From NCBI GenBank assembly GCA_023435565.1, contig JAEYRN010000031.1:1-62212 (forward strand): a stretch of DNA of 62,212 nt. The letters run 5' to 3'. A program made the position numbers and the translations under genes. Below the pieces are notes generated by a model. That model made no database searches. It saw only the letters and a program-made list of their open reading frames with translations, and had not been told where the DNA came from. This stretch comes from Bacillota bacterium. Its GTDB lineage: Bacteria; Bacillota; UBA4882; UBA8346. Of the stretch, positions 16,509-25,914 are shown piece after piece (the first letter of the stretch is position 1; the number at the start of each line of letters is the position of its first letter).

Positions 16509-17951
16509 TTATCCCATCTCCCTAACCACTTCCCCGATGATTTTAATTCCTTTTTCAATCTCTTTCGGTTTAACCCTGGAGATTCCCAAACGAAAGGTGT
16601 TCTTTCCTCCGGAGTCGGTGAAGAAAATATCTCCCGGCATAAACAGGACCTGCTTTTGATAACATTTCGCCAGAACCTCCCGGGCATTTAACCGCTCCAG
16701 TTCGACAAAAACATGTAAACCGCCTTCACCCCAAACCCTTTTACAAGGAATATACTTTTTGACCATCTCGATAGTGAGCTCATGCCGTTCCTTATAAACC
16801 TTTCTGGCTTTTTTCAGGTATTTCTCAAACTGGCCGCTTTGAAGGTATTCATACAATACGGCTTGGTCCAGGAAAGACGTATGAATGTTCAAACTGCGCT
16901 TAATACTTTCCAAGTGGGATATTAATTCCCGGTCTGCCATAATCCAACCAATGCGGAGACCCGGAAAAAGCACTTTTGAAAAACTACCTAGGTAAATAAG
17001 GTTATTTCCCTTCCCGGAGAGAGTCAATAAAGGAGCCACATGGGTTCCGGAATAACGGAGTTCCTCGTTAAAACCATCCTCAATTAAAGGTATCCGGTGC
17101 TCGGAAAAGATCCTCAGGATTTGAAGACGTTTACCCAACGGCATCACCAAACCGGTGGGATTATGATATGAAGGGATTAAGAATCCTACTTTTACTTGGA
17201 ACCGGTTTAATTTCTCTTCTAAAACGTCTAGATTAAGACCGTCTTCTTCCATGGGAATTCCAACCGTCTCCAAACCGAGCAGCTTCATAATCTTAATGGC
17301 TGTATTATGAGTAGGATTTTCACAGACAATCCGGTCACCGGGTTTAGTTAAGGCCGATAATACCAGATTGAATCCTTCGGTAAAACCATTGGTAACTAAG
17401 ATTTCTTTGTCCAGAGGGTCGACGCCTTTGTTTTTCATGTAATTATTTAAATAATCAATCAGGGGTTTGTATCCGCGGGCATATCCATAGTTTAAAAGTT
17501 TGGAGCCTTCTAATGAAAACCGGTTTAAAAAAGCTTTTTTAAACTCATTGACATCAAACAAACTTTCATCAGGGGCGATACTCTTAAAGGAGAGCATCCC
17601 TTTTTCCCAGCGCAACTCTTTTTTCTCAATGTCTAGGTCACTTGCTTTTTTAGCAAAGTCTCCGACCAACTCCGACCAGTCAAATCTGACCCCATCCCTA
17701 TCCTGTTTTACTTCGACTCGGGCCACATAAGCTCCCTGTCCTTTGACTGTATAGATAAAACCGTCATCCTCCAGGTATTGATAGGCTAAAATTATGGTAT
17801 TCCGGCTCACTTTCAAGATGAAGCTTAAATCACGGGTGGAAGGAAGTCTTACTCCCCCTTGCAAGATCCCTTTTAAGATTAAGTCTTTTAAGTAATCTTT
17901 TATTTGAAGATATGCCGGTCGGTTACCGTCGATTACCAAGTTATTGAACAT
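16509..17951 (-). CDS. MocR/GabR-type transcriptional regulator
   Basis: A 480-residue chimera of an N-terminal GntR winged helix-turn-helix (residues 10-80: YLQIKDYLKDLILKG, LPSTRDLSFILKVSRNTIILAYQYLEDDGF) and a fold-type I aminotransferase-like domain. The PLP lysine is in YLGSFSKVLFPGLRIGW, and IPSYHNPTG is also conserved. MocR regulators use PLP or PLP adducts to sense vitamin B6 or amino acids and usually control an adjacent gene. GAGGT precedes the ATG. The neighbour downstream is the AlaA-type aminotransferase, a plausible target; pdxST genes, the target of PdxR-type members, are not in the window. Confidence 0.87.
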   Translation of the reverse strand: MFNNLVIDGNRPAYLQIKDYLKDLILKGILQGGVRLPSTRDLSFILKVSRNTIILAYQYLEDDGFIYTVKGQGAYVARVEVKQDRDGVRFDWSELVGDFAKKASDLDIEKKELRWEKGMLSFKSIAPDESLFDVNEFKKAFLNRFSLEGSKLLNYGYARGYKPLIDYLNNYMKNKGVDPLDKEILVTNGFTEGFNLVLSALTKPGDRIVCENPTHNTAIKIMKLLGLETVGIPMEEDGLNLDVLEEKLNRFQVKVGFLIPSYHNPTGLVMPLGKRLQILRIFSEHRIPLIEDGFNEELRYSGTHVAPLLTLSGKGNNLIYLGSFSKVLFPGLRIGWIMADRELISHLESIKRSLNIHTSFLDQAVLYEYLQSGQFEKYLKKARKVYKERHELTIEMVKKYIPCKRVWGEGGLHVFVELERLNAREVLAKCYQKQVLFMPGDIFFTDSGGKNTFRLGISRVKPKEIEKGIKIIGEVVREMG

Positions 17952-17992
17952 TGTTATTACCTCTTATGCTTATTTTGACACAAACCACTAAT

Positions 17993-18037
17993 AAAAAAAA
18001 GAGCCACTGAAGACCTCTTTTGAGATAATCGTGGTTC
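17993..18037 (-). terminator. Rho-independent terminator of the M23-like gene
   Basis: On the minus strand, GAACCAC pairs with GTGGCTC around a long loop, followed by eight T residues (the A-run at 17993-18000). It lies 45 bp after the stop codon of the M23-like gene. Confidence 0.7.
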
Positions 18038-18081
18038 TATGGTTATTGACCGAAGGCTTCTTTTCACAACTTGGTGACCCC

Positions 18082-19062
18082 TTACTGTTTAATAATAATT
18101 CGGTTCCGGAAAGGATATTGCCCTTCAAAAACAATCGGAACTCCCTGTCCCCAAAGGGAATCTTGAGTGGCTTGAATAGTTAGGTGAGGCCTAATGCTTA
18201 AACCGGAGTTACCAACCGATGCGATTGCTTGTCCAGGCGTGACCCAGTCCCCGGGCTTCACCACAATACTATGTTGTTGGAGATGATATAGGGTAACCAA
18301 TGTTTGTTCAGAACTTCTAATAACCACCCGGTTTCCGGTGATATTTATCCAGTCCTTATGCGGCGGATTGAAGTCCGGTAAATTATCGACCACCTCAATC
18401 ACCTGACCGTTACACGGACTATAAACGGTTTCTCCGAAAATAACATAACTCTTATAATCTTGGGGTTCTATTCCCTGGGCAGCCATACCCAAATTGTTTA
18501 ATTTCTCAATATCAACCGCGTACTGAACTGCAGGGGCAATTCTTTTTTGATTAAAGTATAAGTTAGCCCGATAGTTATTGATAATCGTACTGCTACCACC
18601 ATTAATTACATAATAGGCGCCGGATTTCAATGGAAAAGAGAGTTCAATCGGGCCCCCCGGATGAATCCGGCCGCTAACCGCTACCACAATTAAAAAAGCA
18701 ACTATTAACCAAACCAACCCGGAGCATACTGTTACTAACCATTCAAACCAATTTTTTGCCTCCCAAAAAGCTTCATCCCTAACCTTAAAAAAAGAAAAAC
18801 CAATAGCCGTCAAAAAGAAGACCATCATAAAATAACGAACATACAACGAGATAAAGCTCCACCTACCAACCATATAAAACAAGACCAAATAACTGCCAAT
18901 ACCTATAACCTTTAAACACCAATTAAATTTGGTCTTGCTTTTAAAAATTAATAACCAAACAATGAGTAAAAAAGGTACAACTACATGAGTCCCAATAATT
19001 AGTAACAATTTTTCACTAAGCGCGAGCCTACTAAGGAAAAACAATCTTTCCAATAAAACCAT
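18082..19062 (-). CDS. Membrane M23-like protein with degenerate active site
   Basis: A 326-residue protein. The N-terminal 130 residues form four hydrophobic spans, and the exported C-terminal half carries an M23/LytM-like fold (PCNGQVIEVVDN, NRVVIRSSEQTLVTLYHLQQHS, VKPGDWVTPGQAIASVGNSG, RPHLTIQ). In active M23 peptidases the zinc ligands are H-x3-D plus the second His of HxH. Here the first motif reads Q180-Y-A-V-D184 and the last is H293-L-T295, so two of three ligands are missing, while H260 and H293 remain. It is therefore probably a non-catalytic cell-wall or partner-binding protein. GGGAGTG lies ten bases before the ATG. Confidence 0.72.
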   Translation of the reverse strand: MVLLERLFFLSRLALSEKLLLIIGTHVVVPFLLIVWLLIFKSKTKFNWCLKVIGIGSYLVLFYMVGRWSFISLYVRYFMMVFFLTAIGFSFFKVRDEAFWEAKNWFEWLVTVCSGLVWLIVAFLIVVAVSGRIHPGGPIELSFPLKSGAYYVINGGSSTIINNYRANLYFNQKRIAPAVQYAVDIEKLNNLGMAAQGIEPQDYKSYVIFGETVYSPCNGQVIEVVDNLPDFNPPHKDWINITGNRVVIRSSEQTLVTLYHLQQHSIVVKPGDWVTPGQAIASVGNSGLSIRPHLTIQATQDSLWGQGVPIVFEGQYPFRNRIIIKQ

Positions 19063-19189
19063 AGGTTTTTCACTCCCTAGAAAATACTAAACCGTAACTA
19101 AATATTCTCTTTTTATTGCCTTTTTTAAGATCTATAACAATTTTATTTTCGGTATTAATTGCAAAATGCTTTACTCAGTAATGCTTTAT

Positions 19190-19236
19190 TTTAAAAAACT
19201 GAAGGCTGCCCCTGAAAAAACTTTCAGAAACAGCCC
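19190..19236 (-). terminator. Terminator of the small membrane protein gene
   Basis: On the minus strand, GGCTG and TCTGAAA pair with TTCAG and GGCAGCC across a short loop, and CAGTTTTTT follows. It lies about 85 bp beyond the stop codon of the gene at 19318. The CTCTGTGCC..CTCTGTGGC filler next to it (near 19250-19280) recurs near 40110. Confidence 0.55.
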
Positions 19237-19317
19237 TAATATTTTCTTCTCTGTGCCTCCATGTCTCTGTGGCTAATTAGTAAATATTTTCACCCTAATT
19301 AATAGGTGTAATCAAAG

Positions 19318-19911
19318 TTAACCTTTATTCCCAAAGCGGGTGTTACGGGCGATATCAACCATTACAATGACAGCTTCCGAAAGGAAATAGGAGATAAGTA
19401 AAGCTATAAACGCCATGGTTGCCCCGGAAAGAATGAACTTCACTCCACCTAAAAATGTCAAATCACCGAATGCGGGGGTAAGCGGAGCGATGATCCCCAG
19501 TAAATCACTGCCGGCGTTTCTACCAGTCATCCAGATATATAGCCCTCCGGCAACACCGGTTACTACCAGAAAAGAAGCGTACATTTCCCCGAACAATTTC
19601 AAACACAAAGCAACAATTGGGATAACCGTATATTCGGATTCCGGTAAACGCTCGATATTATTAGCGCGAATCAGCATTACATGAACGACCATATAAACAA
19701 CAACGACCATCAATAACTGAAAGATAATCCCGCCGATTATTCCGGCAACCGGTAAACTAAATACGAATTTCCACTTCACAATCCACCCTACCAGACTGGC
19801 AAAAGCAATGGCAATTGCTAATACCCGTAAAGCAATGGCAACCGCTTTTCTAAAAAAATTACCTTCGGAAATCGACTGTAATACCGGTTTCATAAAAAGA
19901 TATTTTTCCAT
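19318..19911 (-). CDS. Unrecognised four-span membrane protein
   Basis: A 197-residue integral membrane protein. Hydrophobic spans lie at about residues 22-45, 52-80, 94-128 and 150-185, with a charged loop ANNIERLPESEYTVIP between the second and third. No catalytic or binding motif is visible, and I do not recognise a named family. The start at 19911 has AGGAGGG five bases upstream. It is followed by its own terminator and preceded by the TPR gene, 76 bp away in the same direction, so it may be the last gene of a unit with that secreted TPR protein. Confidence 0.6.
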   Translation of the reverse strand: MEKYLFMKPVLQSISEGNFFRKAVAIALRVLAIAIAFASLVGWIVKWKFVFSLPVAGIIGGIIFQLLMVVVVYMVVHVMLIRANNIERLPESEYTVIPIVALCLKLFGEMYASFLVVTGVAGGLYIWMTGRNAGSDLLGIIAPLTPAFGDLTFLGGVKFILSGATMAFIALLISYFLSEAVIVMVDIARNTRFGNKG

Positions 19912-19987
19912 AGACACCCTCCTATCACTTTAATTTTGTACTTTATCTTCTTAAAGCCATAATGTCCCTTGACCCGGACCCGATGAA

Positions 19988-21937
19988 TTAATCACTACCG
20001 GAACGAATCTGTTCAGCCCTTTCATCAACAGCTTTCGACTCATCTATTCTACCCAAATCGCTATAAATAATAGCCATTCGCTCTAATACCGGAATTAATT
20101 CAACATGTTGCGGGCCATTGTTAGTATCAATTACTAAAACCAGCCACCGATAGAGGGACTCAGCATTTTCATAGTCACCTTCAAAAAAATAAAGATCGCC
20201 CAATTCCAGAAGGAACGGCTTTAATCCTATACCAACAGGACCTTGAGTGTTTTTTAGGTTGTCAATTCCTTGCCGGTATAGCCTTTTGGCACTATCTTTT
20301 TTTTGTTGAAATTTCTGGACTCTTGCCAGTTCGAGTAAGGTTGGAGCAATCTCGGAACTGTAATCCGGCATGATCTGTTCCTTAATTTTCAATATCCGAA
20401 GATATACAATTTCCGCTAACAGATATAATTTTTGTTGGTGATAAAACGAGGCCAAATCTTCTAAAACGGTTAAAGTCTCCGCCGAATTTTCCCCAAAGGC
20501 CTTAATTCTGATTTCCAACGCCCTTTGGTATAAGGGTTCGACTTCGGGATATCTCCCTTGCTTGTTTAAGAACCTGGCTAAATTGATTAATGTGATCGCA
20601 AGCCCCGGTTCACTAGAGCCCAAAGCCTCCTCTTGAATAGTCACGGCTTTACGGTAATAAGCTTCCGCTTGTACAGGACTTCCCATAGTTGCATAGAGTC
20701 CGGCAAGATTGTTTAAAACACCGGCTAACCCGGGATGATTAGGGCCAAGAACCTTTTCTTGCGTTCCTAAGACCCTGAGATATAAATGTTCGGCAGAATC
20801 GTATTTACCCGTTTGTTGTCGGTATGCCGCCAAACCGGTCAATGAAGTCAGAACTAAAGGATGTTCATTACCTAAAGCTTTTTCCCGATTGGCCAGAGCA
20901 TTCTGGTATAGTGTATCCGCCGTATCTGGTTGACCTAGTTTTGCATGGAGGTCGGCCATACTCCACAGACAATCAGCTACTCCCAAATGATCCGGGCCAA
21001 AAGCTTTTTTTCTTAAAGCCATCGATTCCTCGAAAAATCCATTTGCTATTTCATACATTCCCTGCGCAAAATATAACTTCCCCAGATTATATTGTATATC
21101 CCCCAGTAAAGGATGATTGGAGCCGAAAAGTTTCCGGTAAATATTAAAGGCACGCCTGTAAATCGGCTCGGCTTTACCAAAATCATTTTGGAGTTGATAT
21201 AATTCGGCCAATTTTGTTAAGATTAAACCCACATCCTGGGCTTCCAATCCAAATGTCCTTTCTGCCATAGCCAAAGCGCGGTGAAGAATTTCGCTAGCAT
21301 CTTTGTAGTTACCCTGCCGCTTAATGATTTCAGCCAATCCGTTTAAAGATTGAATTTGCCAATGAATAGGATCATTAGCGCTATCTTTTAGGATTTTTAT
21401 TAATTCCTCAAAGATGGTTTTAGCTTCGGATAAACGGCCCCGGTTAAGATAAAACCAACCCATCTGATTTAGGAGAATAATTCTCTGGAGATGTTCCGGG
21501 CTAAGTATTTCATCATAAATTCCAAGGGCTTCCCGGTAAAGGTTTTCAGCTTCGTTATATCTTCCTTGGATATTATAAAGAGATGCTAGTCCGGAAAAGG
21601 TAACTCCAACAGCTGGATGTTTCGGCCCAAAAATATTCTTCCTCACATCTAACGCTTTTTTATAAAGATCCTCTGCTAATTGGTACTTTCCCAACACACT
21701 GTAAATCTCAGCCAAATCAAAAAAAGAAACGGCCAATTTCGGATCGGTCGGACCGAATTGAGCGGCTAATTCCAAAGCTTCTTCAGCGGTCAATAAAGCT
21801 TCCTGGTATTTACCCTCGCGACATAACCGGGAAGCTTGGTCGTTTAATCTGCTCCAAGCCGTAGTATCAGCCGTTGCCAATGTTCTCCTTGAAAAAAGGA
21901 GTAACGCTATAATAATGATTTTCAGCCAAAACTTCAT
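19988..21937 (-). CDS. Secreted tetratricopeptide-repeat protein
   Basis: A 649-residue protein with a signal peptide (KFWLKIIIIALLLFS, cleavage probably after ATA or nearby), followed by about a dozen 42-residue TPR units of the kinesin-light-chain type. Each reads roughly A-x-x-LY-x-x-ALxIxEKxxGxxHPxxAxxLxxLAxLYxxxGxYxxAE. Such arrays mediate protein binding. The ORF stays open a further 66 codons upstream, into a PR element, but GGAGAGG in front of the ATG at 21937 and the signal peptide decide the start. It is a paralogue of the next gene, which lies upstream. The partner is unknown. Confidence 0.83.
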   Translation of the reverse strand: MKFWLKIIIIALLLFSRRTLATADTTAWSRLNDQASRLCREGKYQEALLTAEEALELAAQFGPTDPKLAVSFFDLAEIYSVLGKYQLAEDLYKKALDVRKNIFGPKHPAVGVTFSGLASLYNIQGRYNEAENLYREALGIYDEILSPEHLQRIILLNQMGWFYLNRGRLSEAKTIFEELIKILKDSANDPIHWQIQSLNGLAEIIKRQGNYKDASEILHRALAMAERTFGLEAQDVGLILTKLAELYQLQNDFGKAEPIYRRAFNIYRKLFGSNHPLLGDIQYNLGKLYFAQGMYEIANGFFEESMALRKKAFGPDHLGVADCLWSMADLHAKLGQPDTADTLYQNALANREKALGNEHPLVLTSLTGLAAYRQQTGKYDSAEHLYLRVLGTQEKVLGPNHPGLAGVLNNLAGLYATMGSPVQAEAYYRKAVTIQEEALGSSEPGLAITLINLARFLNKQGRYPEVEPLYQRALEIRIKAFGENSAETLTVLEDLASFYHQQKLYLLAEIVYLRILKIKEQIMPDYSSEIAPTLLELARVQKFQQKKDSAKRLYRQGIDNLKNTQGPVGIGLKPFLLELGDLYFFEGDYENAESLYRWLVLVIDTNNGPQHVELIPVLERMAIIYSDLGRIDESKAVDERAEQIRSGSD

Positions 21938-22048
21938 ATCTGCCTCTCCATTGGTTTTGGTAAGGCTCTTTAAGTATATGCTTACTACTGAAATAATATT
22001 GCTTTTTATTGCAAATAGTCCGGAATATTCTTGATCTTCATTATTATG

Positions 22049-22164
22049 AGGGAATTGCATAATTACCTTAATAACCCTTTGGCCACAATATATAGTGACT
22101 AGCACAGATGTATCTATCAATATATTGTGAGCCAAAGCTTAAATCATGAATTATGCAATTCCTT
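22049..22164. repeat. PR palindromic element, copy B
   Basis: Terminal arms GGAATTGCATAATT (22051-22064) and AATTATGCAATTCC (22149-22162) are exact complements. The inner hairpin is CTTTGGCCACAATATA with TATATTGTGAGCCAAAG: where copies A and C have CTTCAG/CTGAAG, this copy has CTTTGG/CCAAAG, a paired change that keeps the stem. The central loop CAGATGTATCTATCAA is shared with the other copies. It lies in the promoter region of the TPR gene at 19988. Confidence 0.85.
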
Positions 22165-22180
22165 AATTATATAAAACAAT

Positions 22181-22224
22181 AAAAAAAATAGCCAGTCATA
22201 TAAGGGATATTAATAACCGGCTAT
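22181..22224 (-). terminator. Rho-independent terminator of second TPR gene
   Basis: On the minus strand, ATAGCCGGT pairs with ACTGGCTAT across an AT-rich loop and is followed by TTTTTTTT. It lies about 35 bp after the stop codon of the gene at 22258 and insulates it from the PR element and the next TPR gene. Confidence 0.75.
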
Positions 22225-22257
22225 CTTTTAAATTAAATGTTTTTTTAGTATTGACTC

Positions 22258-23826
22258 TTAGGATATCTTTGAATAAATCTTTTTGGCCTGTTTCTCCATG
22301 GTTTCGGCTTCTTTAACCCGTCCTTGTTTCCGATAAATATCGGACATTTGTTTCATAAGATCTGCTAACTCGGGATTAAGCAAACCATGTATTTTTTCCG
22401 CCTCGGCAATAGCTTTTTGAAGTATCGGCTCGGCAGCTAAATAGTTACCCTGTGCCATGTTGAGTAAGGCTTCGGTTTCCAATAATTCCACCGCTAATAA
22501 CGAGTCTTGCTCCGAAAACCGTTTCATTAAATCAGATGCCTGTTCCAAGTCGGATTGAGCCGCTGGATAACTGCCTTGCTGAATTTGAATCTTTGCTTTA
22601 AGAAGTAATGAAGCGACTTTTTCAAAGTTCCCGGTATCCCCGGCTAAATCAGCAATATTTAACGCTTGTTTACAAAAATGCTCCGCTTCACTGAGCTTGT
22701 TCATCTTTAGATTAATTCTCACCAACCGGTTTAACGATCTTGCAACCTTTATATCTCTAGCCCCATACATTTGTTCACGAAGTTGTGCTAATTGAAATGC
22801 TAATGGACCCGCTTGTTGATAATTACGGTTAAAAATCAACAATTCCACCATTTCTGTAATCGGTTCTTCTAATATTGAACTCTGTGGTCCTAATGAGTTC
22901 TCCAAAATTGAAAGGCCTTCGCTATACAATTCTTCGGCTTTGATATACTTGAGGTCGCTTTTACGACACACAGCAAGAGCAATTAAAGTTTTTCCAAGAT
23001 CGGGATTGATATTACTCCGTTTTTCAAAGTATTTAAGGGCCTTTTTGTAAAGTCCTTGAGCTTTTTTATGGTCTTTCTGTAAGCGTAGTATTTCAGCTTG
23101 ATAGAATAAATATTTCCCCGTATCTAAACGTTTTTTGCGATACGTTTTCATATAAATAACATCGGCCCGTTGTAATAATGAACTGGCTTCCGAATAATTT
23201 TCCTGTTTGATACGGACCGAAGCTAATACAACTAATGCTTTTCCCGTGAGCAAACTATCCGGACCCGCTGTTTTTTCAATCATATCTAATGCTTTGGCCC
23301 CGAAAGAATCGGCTTTTTGATACTCAAGCCGTCCATTGTAAATCCTAGCCAATAAAGCATTAACATTTCCGAGTTCCACATTATTGGGCCCATTAGTTTT
23401 CTGGAAAATCGCAAGCGCCTGTTCCGCATATTTTTCCGCCAACTGATACTCGCCGCGCTCCGTCATAATTTCGGCCAATCCAAGGAAACACGCGGCAACA
23501 TGGGAATGCTCACCCAGAATTCTTTCTCTGATTCTTAATGTCCCGAAATAATGGGATTCGCTATTGTTATAACTGCCTAACATATGGTAAATTTCAGCCA
23601 GGTTGAACATAGAAACCGCCGTATTGATATGATCCGGGCCGTATGTTTTTTCGGCGATTGTCAATACCTTTTTACCTATAGCCAACGCTTTTAGATATTT
23701 TTCTTCCATAAAATATTCTTTGGATTGGGAAAGCAAAGCATCCCAACTAAACTCGGCGGCATTGGCCGGAATTATGATTGCCAATCCAAAAACAAGAATG
23801 AAAATTGTTTTTAAAAATACTTTCAA
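22258..23826 (-). CDS. Secreted tetratricopeptide-repeat protein
   Basis: A 522-residue protein with a signal peptide (KVFLKTIFILVFGLAIIIPANA, likely cleaved after NAA) and around ten TPR units of the 42-residue type, such as YLKALAIGKKVLTIAEKTYG and YQLAEKYAEQALAIFQKTNG. Repeats in the middle are more divergent than in the paralogue at 19988. The start is TTG 23826; the GGGGAAA site lies rather far upstream (about 12 bases), so translation may be modest. A terminator follows and a PR element separates it from the paralogue. It is probably a periplasmic or surface scaffold for protein binding; no enzymatic domain is seen. Confidence 0.8.
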   Translation of the reverse strand: MKVFLKTIFILVFGLAIIIPANAAEFSWDALLSQSKEYFMEEKYLKALAIGKKVLTIAEKTYGPDHINTAVSMFNLAEIYHMLGSYNNSESHYFGTLRIRERILGEHSHVAACFLGLAEIMTERGEYQLAEKYAEQALAIFQKTNGPNNVELGNVNALLARIYNGRLEYQKADSFGAKALDMIEKTAGPDSLLTGKALVVLASVRIKQENYSEASSLLQRADVIYMKTYRKKRLDTGKYLFYQAEILRLQKDHKKAQGLYKKALKYFEKRSNINPDLGKTLIALAVCRKSDLKYIKAEELYSEGLSILENSLGPQSSILEEPITEMVELLIFNRNYQQAGPLAFQLAQLREQMYGARDIKVARSLNRLVRINLKMNKLSEAEHFCKQALNIADLAGDTGNFEKVASLLLKAKIQIQQGSYPAAQSDLEQASDLMKRFSEQDSLLAVELLETEALLNMAQGNYLAAEPILQKAIAEAEKIHGLLNPELADLMKQMSDIYRKQGRVKEAETMEKQAKKIYSKIS

Positions 23827-23932
23827 GCTAACGGTTTCCCCTTTCCGGAAAAAACATTATTTCAAAACATCATTACAATTTTCGGTAATACCGCTTTTTT
23901 TCTATAGTAAATAAAATATATTGTGTAACGCC

Positions 23933-24532
23933 TTACTCACTAAAAACTGAGTTTAAATCAACTGACAGATCCGGAAATAAGCCCACTTTCGCCTGCTCGC
24001 CATCGGCATAAACATCGGCGCGGCCATAGCGGCCTTCCGGTCCTAATAGATAAACCTGAACCGTTTTATGCGCCGGATCGACAAGCCAGTATTCCTTAAC
24101 ACCAACCCGCTCATAGAGAGATAGCTTCGTCTTCATATCCTTTCCGGCGGTCCAGGGAGAAAGGATCTCGACTACCAGATCGGGTGCGCCCTTGCAACCA
24201 CGATCGTCAAGTTTTCGCCGGTCACAGACTACCACCAAATCCGGCTGGACTACCGTGTCAATCCGGTCGTCTCTCTCGTCTCCCTTGGGAAGGCGGACAT
24301 CAAATGGCGCCATATAGACTTCGCAGGGCTTTCCCGTTAAATAGACGGCTATCTGTTTATGGAGTTCTCCCAGGATTTTTTGATGGATACGCGACGGCGC
24401 GGGGCTCATGTTGTAAGGGATACCATCAATCAGCTCCCATCTTTCTTCATCCGGCCATTTGCTATAATCCCCATAAGTAAAAAGGTCTTTCGCGGCGGCT
24501 TCAGGTCTAGGTTCGCTAATTCTCGACTTCAC
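23933..24532 (-). CDS. Uma2 family putative endonuclease
   Basis: A 199-residue protein of the Uma2 (DUF820) family, which has a PD-(D/E)xK nuclease fold. Seen in order: ERWELIDGIPYNMSPAPSRIHQKI, VYMAPFDVRLP, VVQPDLVVVCD (the active-site Asp in QPD), PDLVVEILSPWT (E-x-L as the E-x-K equivalent) and KLSLYERVGVKEYWLVDP with its conserved Lys/Tyr-Trp. Such proteins are abundant in cyanobacteria and some Firmicutes; their biological role is unsettled. The start is GTG 24532 with GGGAGG eight bases ahead. The ORF is visibly more GC-rich than its neighbours, which may indicate transfer. Confidence 0.85.
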   Translation of the reverse strand: MKSRISEPRPEAAAKDLFTYGDYSKWPDEERWELIDGIPYNMSPAPSRIHQKILGELHKQIAVYLTGKPCEVYMAPFDVRLPKGDERDDRIDTVVQPDLVVVCDRRKLDDRGCKGAPDLVVEILSPWTAGKDMKTKLSLYERVGVKEYWLVDPAHKTVQVYLLGPEGRYGRADVYADGEQAKVGLFPDLSVDLNSVFSE

Positions 24533-24700
24533 TGCTCACACCTCCCTAAATTTCCTTCCTTCTTTCTTTCAGTATAAATAATCGATTACCTTTTGAATTT
24601 CAACTTGGACTTTCTTGTAATCAGTTTCTTGCCAGACTGGTATAATCATAGGAAAATTCTCCCATGCACTTAATTATTCAGAATAGTCTTAAATCAAAAT

Positions 24701-24729
24701 AAGTGTATAGAAAACTTTTCCATACACTT
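24701..24729. terminator. Hairpin downstream of cysK
   Basis: AAGTGTAT (24701-24708) and ATACACTT (24722-24729) form a stem that continues with GAAA/TTTC. It lies 50 bp beyond the cysK stop codon on the minus strand and is followed there by ATTTTGATTT. It is probably an intrinsic terminator with a weak T-tract. Confidence 0.5.
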
Positions 24730-24778
24730 AATTATAACGTAACATAATATTTAATTCTATAGTATTAGCATGGAGATT

Positions 24779-25699
24779 TTAATCGAATAACGGTGTGCTC
24801 AAATATCTTTCCCCAGTATCGGGAAGGATTACAACAATCATTTTACCCTCATTCTCCGGTCTGGCCGCAACCTTTAACGCAGCATAGAGAGCCGCTCCCG
24901 AAGATATGCCTACCAGGATCCCTTCTTCTCTTGCTAACTTACGTGAAGTATTAAATGCTTCCTCGTTAGTCACTTTAATAATTTCATCCACTATCTTCGG
25001 GTTAAATACCTCCGGGATAAAACCGGCCCCAATCCCTTGAATCCCATGAGGTCCGGGTTGGCCTCCGGATAGCACCGGAGAAGCGGCGGGTTCCACAGCA
25101 ATAGCCTTAATAATGTTCTTTTTAGATTTAAGGGTCTCCGCCACTCCGGTAATGGACCCGCCGGTCCCGACCCCTGCCACAACCAAATCCACTTTGCCTT
25201 CGGTGTCGTTCCAAATTTCCAAAGCGGTAGTCCGGCGATGAATGTCGGGATTAGCGGGATTTTTGAACTGTTGAGGCATAAAAGAACCTTCAATTTTAGC
25301 TGCTAACTCTTCAGCTTTCCGAATGGCCCCAGCCATTCCTTCATTTCCGGGGGTAAGTACTAATTCTGCGCCATAGGCAGCTAAAAGCTTACGTCGTTCC
25401 ATACTCATTGTTTCCGGCATGGTTAAAATCAAATGGTAACCTCTGGCAGCGGCAACACTAGCAAGGCCAACTCCGGTATTTCCACTAGTCGGCTCGATAA
25501 TTACCGTTCCTGGTCTAAGCTTCCCTGATTTTTCAGCTGCTTCGATCATCGCTAAACCAATCCGGTCTTTAACACTTCCTCCGGGGTTAAAAAATTCAAG
25601 CTTTACTAGGATTTCTGCTCCAAGACCAGTTCCAACCCTATTTAATCGGACCAAAGGAGTATTACCGATTAATTTAGTGATATTGTCAACTATTTTCAT
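24779..25699 (-). CDS. cysK: Cysteine synthase A (O-acetylserine sulfhydrylase)
   Basis: A 306-residue PLP enzyme that makes cysteine from O-acetylserine and sulfide in the cytosol. The PLP lysine is K44 (PGGSVKDRIG), the substrate loop is PTSGNTG, and the phosphate loop GVGTGGSITG and the C-terminal SSGAA are conserved. The length is typical. The ATG at 25699 lies eight bases after GGAG; an ATG two codons earlier is too close. It is transcribed divergently from the Rrf2 regulator gene, whose intergenic region presumably controls both. Cysteine made here would supply the sulfur for the metY/metA and Fe-S genes to the right. Confidence 0.94.
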   Translation of the reverse strand: MKIVDNITKLIGNTPLVRLNRVGTGLGAEILVKLEFFNPGGSVKDRIGLAMIEAAEKSGKLRPGTVIIEPTSGNTGVGLASVAAARGYHLILTMPETMSMERRKLLAAYGAELVLTPGNEGMAGAIRKAEELAAKIEGSFMPQQFKNPANPDIHRRTTALEIWNDTEGKVDLVVAGVGTGGSITGVAETLKSKKNIIKAIAVEPAASPVLSGGQPGPHGIQGIGAGFIPEVFNPKIVDEIIKVTNEEAFNTSRKLAREEGILVGISSGAALYAALKVAARPENEGKMIVVILPDTGERYLSTPLFD

Positions 25700-25845
25700 A
25701 CTCATCGCTCCATTTTAAAAAAAACTACTATTCCTACCGAATTACTTGGGTAAATTTTATCCAAATTCTTACCCTTTGTCAATTAGAAATTTAGGTTAAT
25801 TATAAAACGAACATTGATTGAATATTCCCTTATTAAAGCTATTAC

Positions 25846-25874
25846 TTGCATGTCCCATTTCTTTATGTTAATAT
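25846..25874 (+). promoter_or_regulatory. Sigma-A type promoter of Rrf2 gene
   Basis: TTGCAT (25846-25851) and TAATAT (25869-25874) are separated by 17 bp, about 40 bp upstream of the TTG start of the Rrf2 gene. The cysK-Rrf2 spacer is the natural place for autoregulation; I did not find a clear palindromic operator in it. Confidence 0.5.
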
Positions 25875-25914
25875 GATGACAACCAATCAATTTAGTAGAT
25901 TAGGAGTGAATCGG

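Noticed and set aside
21938..22135. 66-codon N-terminal extension of the TPR protein
   Set aside because: The extension is encoded partly by the PR element; a signal peptide and GGAGAGG site place the true start at 21937.
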